Below, in pieces: positions 30,403 through 35,602 of a stretch of DNA of 35,602 nucleotides. The notes beneath the pieces are model-generated. The model was not told the origin of the DNA. It saw only the letters and a program-made list of their open reading frames with translations, and made no database searches. The translations under genes were made by a program, and so were the position numbers. Position 1 is the stretch's first letter. Every line of letters starts with the position of its first letter. Source of the stretch: Acidimicrobiales bacterium (GTDB lineage Bacteria > Actinomycetota > Actinomycetes > Mycobacteriales > QHCE01); assembly GCA_003243955.1 (NCBI GenBank), contig QHCE01000075.1, positions 1 through 35,602 on the forward strand, read 5' to 3'.

Positions 30403-32132
30403 TTTCCACCTGGCGCCCAAAAAATCCAAAACGTCCCAGCAGCTGTGGGGGGCGCCCCATAAGTCCCCCTACGGTGCCGGGGTATCTGGTCGGTGAGCTG
30501 ATCGGGCAGGGTGCCGACAGTGAGGTGTGGGCCGCGCAGTGTTGTAGTACTGGCCAGAGGGCTGCGTTAAAGCGGTTGCACGGCTGCGCGAGCCGGGAGA
30601 ATCGTGAGCGACTACGCGCCGAGGCCGCCGTCTTAGCCTCGTTCACCCATGCGCACGTGGTTGCGCTACGCGGTGTACGCAGCGACGAACGCGGCTTGGT
30701 TTTGGTGCTCGACCGCGCCCAGCGCAGCCTTGCCCAACTGCTGAAAGACCGCGGTCCGCTCCGTCCGGGGTGCGTCGTTGCCGTGATCGCGCCTATCGCG
30801 CAAGCGCTGCATGCCGCGCATGAGCGGGGCATCCTGCACGGTGACATCTCGCCGAGGAACATCTTGCTCCGTAGCGACGGCACACCATTGCTGGCTGATC
30901 TTGGTACGGCTCGGTTGGCGCAGCTCTGCGGTACCGCCTCTGAAGCTGGTACCGCTTCTGAAGCTAGCACCGCCTCTGAAGCTGCCACTGGTCCTGAGAT
31001 TGTCAACGGCAGCCAGCCACTGACAGGCACTGGCATCTTCGGCACGCCGGGCTTTGTTGATCCAGTACTTGAGCGGGGTGCGCCATTTACTCCCGCTAGC
31101 GACGTGTACTCGTTGGCGGCGGTAGCTGCGTGCGCACTAGCGGGAGAGCCACTTGCGGCCGCCCCAGACTCGGTACAGCACTGGGCAAATCGAGTGCATC
31201 AACTGGGCGTACCACCAGCCTTGGTGGCCGCGATTTGCACCACTCTGGTCGCACCACCCGCTGATCGGCCAGCCGCAGTTGATCTTTGTGCTCAGTTGCG
31301 GCAGGCATGCGCGGCGATTTCTTTGACGCCACTGGACATGACTGATAGGGCTGGTAGGGCCACACCACAGTCTTCTGCGGGTGGAACCCGTAAACATGAC
31401 TTTGAGCTCGATGTCTTCGGTGTTACTCGGCAGGTGGCCGTAGCTGCCGAGTCTTCCGCCGCATCCCTGGCGGAACCTTCCCGCTGGGCGCTGCGCCGAG
31501 CTGCTATCTTCCGCTGGCGCATACAGCATGCGCGCATCCGGCCGAGGCCGCATACGCTGGGGCAGCCACGCCGGAAGAGGTTGTTGCGCACCGCGCTTGC
31601 TGCACTCCTGACAGCCGCTGTGCTGGGCACAGGGGCAGTCTGGGCGATGGCAAACGGCAACGATTCGGCGCCGCATGAACAGCGGCAGCAAATGGTTCCC
31701 CAAACGTTGGCACAAGCTGAGTCAGACCGTTGGAGAGTAGTACTGGATCGCCTTGACGAACGCCGAGCCGACGCATTTTTCCGAATCGACCCGGAACCGC
31801 TCACTGGAGTTTACGCCCCCAACTCGGCTATGCTTCGCGCCGATCAGCAGCAAATTACGCGACTGCGCGAGACCGTAACTTTAGCCACCGGGCTGCGGCA
31901 CGTTTTTCACGCGATCCACGTTATAGCTGCCAGCGACACAAAAGTCACACTCCAGTTAGCCGAGCAACTGCGTTCGCACCACATCGTGCAGCTGGATCTG
32001 GGCAGCTCACAACGCTCCGCAATCACCCATAGCGACGTAAGCCAGGTACCTACATCATCTGAACGCACAATCCGGATGGAGCTGGTGTTGGTCGATGGGC
32101 AATGGCGCATCCACGATGTAACTCCGGCTTGA
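30399..32132 (+). CDS. Transmembrane Ser/Thr protein kinase (non-RD type)
   Basis: A 577-residue protein with an N-terminal kinase domain (about 28-300), a membrane helix at about 397-417 (LRTALAALLTAAVLGTGAVW) and an extracytoplasmic domain of about 150 residues ending VLVDGQWRIHDV, possibly NTF2-like. The glycine loop is IGQGADSEVWAA and the ATP lysine is in AALKRLHG (58). The catalytic loop is HGDISPRNILL, with Gly instead of Arg before Asp 149, and the metal motif is DLG (167-169) instead of DFG. The catalytic residues remain, so activity is plausible, but activation-loop control would differ. ATG 30399 overlaps the metB stop, an unusual link of a signalling kinase to methionine genes. 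Confidence 0.88.
   Translation: MISTWRPKNPKRPSSCGGRPISPPTVPGYLVGELIGQGADSEVWAAQCCSTGQRAALKRLHGCASRENRERLRAEAAVLASFTHAHVVALRGVRSDERGLVLVLDRAQRSLAQLLKDRGPLRPGCVVAVIAPIAQALHAAHERGILHGDISPRNILLRSDGTPLLADLGTARLAQLCGTASEAGTASEASTASEAATGPEIVNGSQPLTGTGIFGTPGFVDPVLERGAPFTPASDVYSLAAVAACALAGEPLAAAPDSVQHWANRVHQLGVPPALVAAICTTLVAPPADRPAAVDLCAQLRQACAAISLTPLDMTDRAGRATPQSSAGGTRKHDFELDVFGVTRQVAVAAESSAASLAEPSRWALRRAAIFRWRIQHARIRPRPHTLGQPRRKRLLRTALAALLTAAVLGTGAVWAMANGNDSAPHEQRQQMVPQTLAQAESDRWRVVLDRLDERRADAFFRIDPEPLTGVYAPNSAMLRADQQQITRLRETVTLATGLRHVFHAIHVIAASDTKVTLQLAEQLRSHHIVQLDLGSSQRSAITHSDVSQVPTSSERTIRMELVLVDGQWRIHDVTPA
30930..30983 (+). repeat. Three tandem 18-bp repeats in the kinase gene
   Basis: Three near-identical 18-base units (consensus GGTACCGCCTCTGAAGCT) encode GTASEA, GTASEA and STASEA at residues 178-195. 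They lie just after the DLG motif, where the activation segment should be. They add Thr and Ser residues that could be phosphorylated or slip in copy number. Confidence 0.85.
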
Positions 32133-32136
32133 CCTG

Positions 32137-33516
32137 TTAACTCAGGCCTAGCTCCACGTCGAAGGCGGCTGCTTCGAGCCGATCCTTCACCGCTACCAGG
32201 TACCGCGCGGCGTCGGCGCCATCGACTACCCGGTGGTCGTAGGTGAGCGAAAGGTACACCATCGAGCGCGGCAGGATCAGCTCGCCCAGGTCAGCATCGT
32301 CGACCACAACAGCACGCTTCACCACCGCTCCGGTGCCCAGAATCGCGACCTGCGGTTGGTTCAAAATTGGTGTATCAAATAGCGCGCCACGGCTACCAGT
32401 GTTGGTCAGAGTGAACGTGCCCCCGGCGAGTTCATCCGGGGTGAGCTTGTTGTCCCGAGCGCGCTCAGCCAGATCCGCGATCTTTCGGGCCATACCGGTG
32501 AGGTTGAGATCTCCGGCATCGCGGATCACAGGGACTACCAGCCCGCGCTCGGTGTCTACGGCGATGCTCAAATGCTCGGAGTCATGGTAGGTGATCGTTC
32601 CGGCGTTGGTATCTACCGAGGAATTAAGCCTTGGGTGCTCGCGTAGCGCCTCCACGGCGGCGATGCTGAAGAATGGCAGGAATGACAGCTTCACATCGTT
32701 GCGGGCTTGAAAATCAGCCTTGGCTTCGTTGCGCATTCGAGCGATCTTGCTGACGTCCACTTCTACTACGGAAGTCAGCTGGGCGGACGTTTGCAGCGAT
32801 TCCACCATCCGGCGCCCGATCAGCGTCCGTAGCCGAGAGAGTTTCTCGGTTCGTCCTCGCAGCGGTGACGGCTTTAACGCGGGTTGCCCACACCCTGACG
32901 GGTCGGCTTGTGGCTGGCTTTGAGCCGCCGCTTGTTTGCTAGCCGCCTCGAGAATGTCCTGTTTGCGGATGCGACCGCCGACACCGGTGCCGCTGAGCTT
33001 GGCGATGTCCACGTTGTGCTCGGAGGCAAGCTTGCGCACCAGCGGAGTCATGTAAGCCGCCCCGTTTTCGCTTGCTCGGTTCTGAGCTGGGGCGCTGGGT
33101 GGTTGATTCGGCGTTACAGGCGTTACTGATTGCTGGGCTACCGGAGCCGGTGGCTCAATGCTGGCTTGAGGCGCAGCTACTGGAGCCGGTGGCTTCGGAG
33201 CAGCGGGCTCTGGGGTGGCTTGCGCTGAAGCCTGGGGCTCAGCTGGGGTGCTCTCGGCCTTGCCGGCATCAGCCTCATCGGCTGCACCGATTGTGGCCAG
33301 CGCCCCTCCGATTTCAACGGTGTCGTCCTCTTGAGCGTGAATCTGCGTCAATACCCCGGCCACGGGCGAGGGAATTTCGGTGTCGACCTTGTCTGTGGAG
33401 ATCTCCAGCAGCGGTTCGTCGAGTGCAACAGCGTCACCGACGTTCTTAAGCCAGCGGGTGATGATGCCTTCGGTGACGCTTTCACCGAGCGCAGGCATCG
33501 TAACGGAGGTCGGCAT
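32137..33516 (-). CDS. sucB: 2-oxoacid dehydrogenase E2 (dihydrolipoamide acyltransferase)
   Basis: The E2 core of a 2-oxoacid dehydrogenase complex. The 459-residue protein has one lipoyl domain (ISTDKVDTEIPSPVAG, lipoylated Lys at about 43) and a Pro/Ala-rich linker. An E3-binding domain follows (YMTPLVRKLASEHNVDIAKL, then GTGVGGRIRKQDIL). The acyltransferase domain ends in SLTYDHRVVDGADAARYL, carrying the catalytic His and Asp. Mycobacterial DlaT usually has two lipoyl domains as I recall it, so the single domain here may mark a shortened form. Naming it sucB follows the actinobacterial convention; pyruvate or 2-oxoglutarate specificity is not decided. LipA, LipB and Lpd from this window act on it. 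Confidence 0.93.
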   Translation of the reverse strand: MPTSVTMPALGESVTEGIITRWLKNVGDAVALDEPLLEISTDKVDTEIPSPVAGVLTQIHAQEDDTVEIGGALATIGAADEADAGKAESTPAEPQASAQATPEPAAPKPPAPVAAPQASIEPPAPVAQQSVTPVTPNQPPSAPAQNRASENGAAYMTPLVRKLASEHNVDIAKLSGTGVGGRIRKQDILEAASKQAAAQSQPQADPSGCGQPALKPSPLRGRTEKLSRLRTLIGRRMVESLQTSAQLTSVVEVDVSKIARMRNEAKADFQARNDVKLSFLPFFSIAAVEALREHPRLNSSVDTNAGTITYHDSEHLSIAVDTERGLVVPVIRDAGDLNLTGMARKIADLAERARDNKLTPDELAGGTFTLTNTGSRGALFDTPILNQPQVAILGTGAVVKRAVVVDDADLGELILPRSMVYLSLTYDHRVVDGADAARYLVAVKDRLEAAAFDVELGLS

Positions 33517-33684
33517 AGTCCGTGCGACTCCCTTTCAGTAAAAGTTAATGGCCAGGCATGGATGAGTCTAGAGGGTGTACCAATAGGGCATCTGCCAAGG
33601 CCGCAGGAGCCGCCGCCTACGAAGAAAAGTGGAGCAAGGCGGCTCAAAACATGTGGAACACTGGCAGGGGCCTATTGGGTCTGC
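33517..33684 (-). other. Gap between lpd and the E2 gene
   Basis: The 168 bases hold a ribosome binding site for the E2 gene (GAAAGGGAG on the minus strand at 33528-33536). No further gene or clear terminator is visible. Confidence 0.4.
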
Positions 33685-35088
33685 TCAGCCGTGCACGTGC
33701 AGTGGTTTGCCGGCTAGCGCAAGGTGCGCTTCACCGAGCGCCTCAGTTTGGGTGGGATGGGCGTGGATCAGTTGCGCGACCTCAGCCGGGAAAGCCTCCC
33801 AGTTGTAAATCAGCTGCGCCTCACCGATCAGTTCGCCAGCTCTGGCTCCAACGATGTGGATTCCGAGCACCGGCCCATCTTTGGCGCGCACTAGTTTCAC
33901 CGCTCCAGCGGTCTTGAGGATCTGACTTTTCCCGTTGCCGGCGAGGTCATAGGTGAGCTCGATAACCTCGTGACCGCGCTCCCGTGCTTGTTCAGCGGTG
34001 AGGCCAACGGAGGCAACTTCGGGGTTGGAGTAGGTAACTCGGGGTACACCGGCGTAGTCAATGGGTGTCGGTGACAGGCCAGCGATCTGCTCGGCTACCA
34101 GAATGCCCTCGGCGAAGCCGACGTGGGCCAGTTGCAGGGTGGGGATGAGGTCACCGACGGCGTACACGCCATCGACGTTGGTGCGGCAGTACTCATCTAC
34201 GGTGACGAAGCCGCGGTCTATTGCTATGCCAGCCTGTTCGTAGCCCAAGTCCGCCGAGACGGGGCCGCGACCCACGGCCACCAGCAGCAGGTCAGCATCT
34301 AGCTGTACCCCGTTTTCGAGCGAAACCTGCACGCCGTCGTCTGTCACCTTGACGCCGGAGAACCGCACACCGGTGTGGAATTGGATGCCGCGCTTACGGA
34401 AAGCGCGTTCCAGCAGCTTCGACGATGCCGCGTCCTCAGCGGGCACTAGACGCGGCAGCGCCTCGACGATGGTGACTTCGGCGCCAAACGATCGCCACAC
34501 ACTGGCGAATTCCACGCCGATCACACCACCGCCCAACACCACGACGGAATCTGGCACCCGGTCTAGCCGCAGGGCGTGGTCGCTGGTGATTACGCGTCCG
34601 CCGTCAATCTCTAAACCAGGCAGCGAGCGAGGAGCTGAACCGGTGGCGAGCACAACGTTGTGGCCGGTATAGCGCTGGTCGCCGACCGCGACTGTAGTCG
34701 GTGAAACCAAGCGACCTTCGCCCTCAACAGTGGTGATACCCCGAGCTTTGAATAGACCCTGAACGCCCTTGTACAGACGGGAGACAACGCCGTCTTTGTA
34801 GGCGTGCACGGCGGGAATGTCGATGCCACCGAACTCTGCCTGAACTCCGAACTGTTCACTGTCTCTGGCGGCATCGGCTATCTCAGCGGCGTGCAGCAAG
34901 GCTTTTGTCGGAATGCAACCTTGATGTAGACATGTGCCACCAAGTTTGCTTTTCTCGATCAGCACGACGCTTTTTCCGAGTTGAGCCGCGCGGAACGCGC
35001 AAGCGTAGCCCCCGCTGCCTCCGCCGAGTATGACTACGTCATAGGGCTGGCCGTCGGGGTGAGTGCCCGCAGCCGGTGTATGCGTCAC
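33685..35088 (-). CDS. lpd: Dihydrolipoamide dehydrogenase
   Basis: Lpd (E3) reoxidises the lipoyl group of E2 and passes electrons to NAD via FAD. The protein of about 467 residues has the FAD-binding VVILGGGSGGYACAFRAAQL and the redox disulfide in GGTCLHQGCIPTKALLHAAE. The NAD-binding segment is VVLGGGVIGVEFASVWRSFG, and the second FAD motif is VDGVYAVGDLIPTLQLAH. The C-terminal catalytic HAHPTQTEALGEAHL completes the enzyme. I chose GTG 35088 (VTHTPAAGTHPDGQPYDVV) because AGGAGAT sits at an ideal distance upstream; the open frame reaches 35214. It lies directly upstream of the E2 gene on the same strand. Confidence 0.97.
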   Translation of the reverse strand: MTHTPAAGTHPDGQPYDVVILGGGSGGYACAFRAAQLGKSVVLIEKSKLGGTCLHQGCIPTKALLHAAEIADAARDSEQFGVQAEFGGIDIPAVHAYKDGVVSRLYKGVQGLFKARGITTVEGEGRLVSPTTVAVGDQRYTGHNVVLATGSAPRSLPGLEIDGGRVITSDHALRLDRVPDSVVVLGGGVIGVEFASVWRSFGAEVTIVEALPRLVPAEDAASSKLLERAFRKRGIQFHTGVRFSGVKVTDDGVQVSLENGVQLDADLLLVAVGRGPVSADLGYEQAGIAIDRGFVTVDEYCRTNVDGVYAVGDLIPTLQLAHVGFAEGILVAEQIAGLSPTPIDYAGVPRVTYSNPEVASVGLTAEQARERGHEVIELTYDLAGNGKSQILKTAGAVKLVRAKDGPVLGIHIVGARAGELIGEAQLIYNWEAFPAEVAQLIHAHPTQTEALGEAHLALAGKPLHVHG

Positions 35089-35247
35089 GCCGATCTCCTG
35101 AGGTTGATATGTGATGAGGCGCGGGCAGCTCGCTACTCGCACCTCCATCTTGGCATCTAGCAACAGGGAGCGCTCATGTGGGCGGGCCAGATAGACTCGA
35201 GTCTCTTGAGTCAATCGCTAGGCGTTCAAGGGAGAAGGAGCTCGGGC

Positions 35248-35565
35248 ATGGGATGGTTTAGGCGTAAGTCGGCTAGCCGTAATTCCGACAGCCTTTCGAC
35301 TCAGGAGCTGCAACACTTGGAGCAGTTCAGTCGAACTCGGCGTGGAGTTGAGGCGTATACCGAGCCGCAGACCAATGTGACGGCTATGACTGTGGTGCTT
35401 ATTGCCCATGATGGTGAGTGGACGCGGCGCCGAGTTGGGAGCCACAAGCAGGCTGCACAGTTGGCCGAGCGGCTCGCTATTCCGATTTACGAAGTGGCTG
35501 CCGCCGGATATCCGCCTCGGATGCGGGAGTGGACACGTCGGCAAAAGGAGCGCAAAGCGGTCTAG
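35248..35565 (+). CDS. Small conserved actinobacterial protein, function unknown
   Basis: A 105-residue protein with a basic start MGWFRRKSASRNS, an acidic/glutamine-rich helix LSTQELQHLEQFSRTRRGVE and a small alpha-beta part TNVTAMTVVLIAHDGEWTRR followed by GSHKQAAQLAERLAIPIYEV. The end GYPPRMREWTRRQKER is typical of a conserved family found near lpd in actinobacteria. No membrane segment or catalytic motif is visible. ATG 35248 is chosen because GGAGAAGGAG precedes it; the frame is open to 35176. It is transcribed divergently from lpd. Confidence 0.82.
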   Translation: MGWFRRKSASRNSDSLSTQELQHLEQFSRTRRGVEAYTEPQTNVTAMTVVLIAHDGEWTRRRVGSHKQAAQLAERLAIPIYEVAAAGYPPRMREWTRRQKERKAV

Positions 35566-35602
35566 GCGGCAGAGTTTCACAGCCTAGATGATCTATTCCA
35601 AG

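Noticed and set aside
30386-31045. 219-residue open frame on the minus strand inside the kinase gene
   Set aside because: Ser/Ala/Arg-rich composition and exact overlap with kinase motifs show it is an antisense shadow.
1-35602. CRISPR array, insertion sequence, prophage or integrase
   Set aside because: No regularly spaced repeats, transposase or integrase genes, or attachment-site pairs were seen; the foreign-looking genes have no visible mobility partner.

Overview
The window looks like chromosome from a member of the Mycobacteriales (Mycobacterium/Corynebacterium relatives), with moderate rather than very high GC and visible gene decay. The evidence is conserved gene order. The blocks lysA-hom-thrC-(thrB)-rho-rpmE-prfA-prmC, xseB-xseA...ispH, and glnA/RDD/DUF4191/lipA...lipB all match mycobacterial neighbourhoods. 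GTG starts, 4-base start/stop overlaps and leaderless-looking promoters also fit. The genus cannot be fixed from the sequence alone.

Layout. 1-900: tRNA-Arg(CCG) and a PIN-type toxin-antitoxin pair. 900-2450: DUF305 and DUF3105 membrane proteins. 2575-8480: the aspartate-family amino acid block, with lysA intact, hom frameshifted, thrC intact and thrB reduced to its two ends. It is interrupted by a Rid-family gene, a decayed vapC and a live second PIN toxin-antitoxin pair. argS, which normally precedes lysA, is absent. 8480-14130: rho (with a serine/arginine/aspartate-rich repeat insert), rpmE, a decayed ATPase C-terminus, prfA and prmC. 14140-19410: after a hairpin and a synteny change come xseB and xseA. 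Coupled to xseA are an asparaginase-like gene and an ACT-domain gene; then follow a divergent acetyltransferase, a RelE-type toxin-antitoxin pair and ispH. 19590-27480: an RpiB-like isomerase, glnA, RDD protein, DUF4191, lipA, an accessory pair (Asp-nucleophile hydrolase and a protein with a Fic-like motif), a PPOX-class protein and lipB. 27660-32130: a candidate methionine operon with a Met-rich leader ORF, metX, metB and an overlapping transmembrane protein kinase. 32137-35565: 2-oxoacid dehydrogenase E2, lipoamide dehydrogenase and a small conserved protein.

How it fits together. The lipA/lipB lipoylation genes sit near the lipoyl-carrying E2 and its E3 partner. rpmE, prfA and prmC serve translation; PrmC methylates the GGQ glutamine of the PrfA product. 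MetX and MetB consume homoserine, yet the local hom is frameshifted and thrB is deleted. Threonine synthesis looks broken and methionine synthesis depends on another homoserine source or on residual hom function.

Most promising for new biology: (i) the metX-metB-kinase operon with a leaderless Met-rich upstream ORF, (ii) the ACT/asparaginase-like/GNAT cluster around a 30-bp palindrome, (iii) the Fic-like protein with a variant motif paired with an Asp-nucleophile hydrolase.
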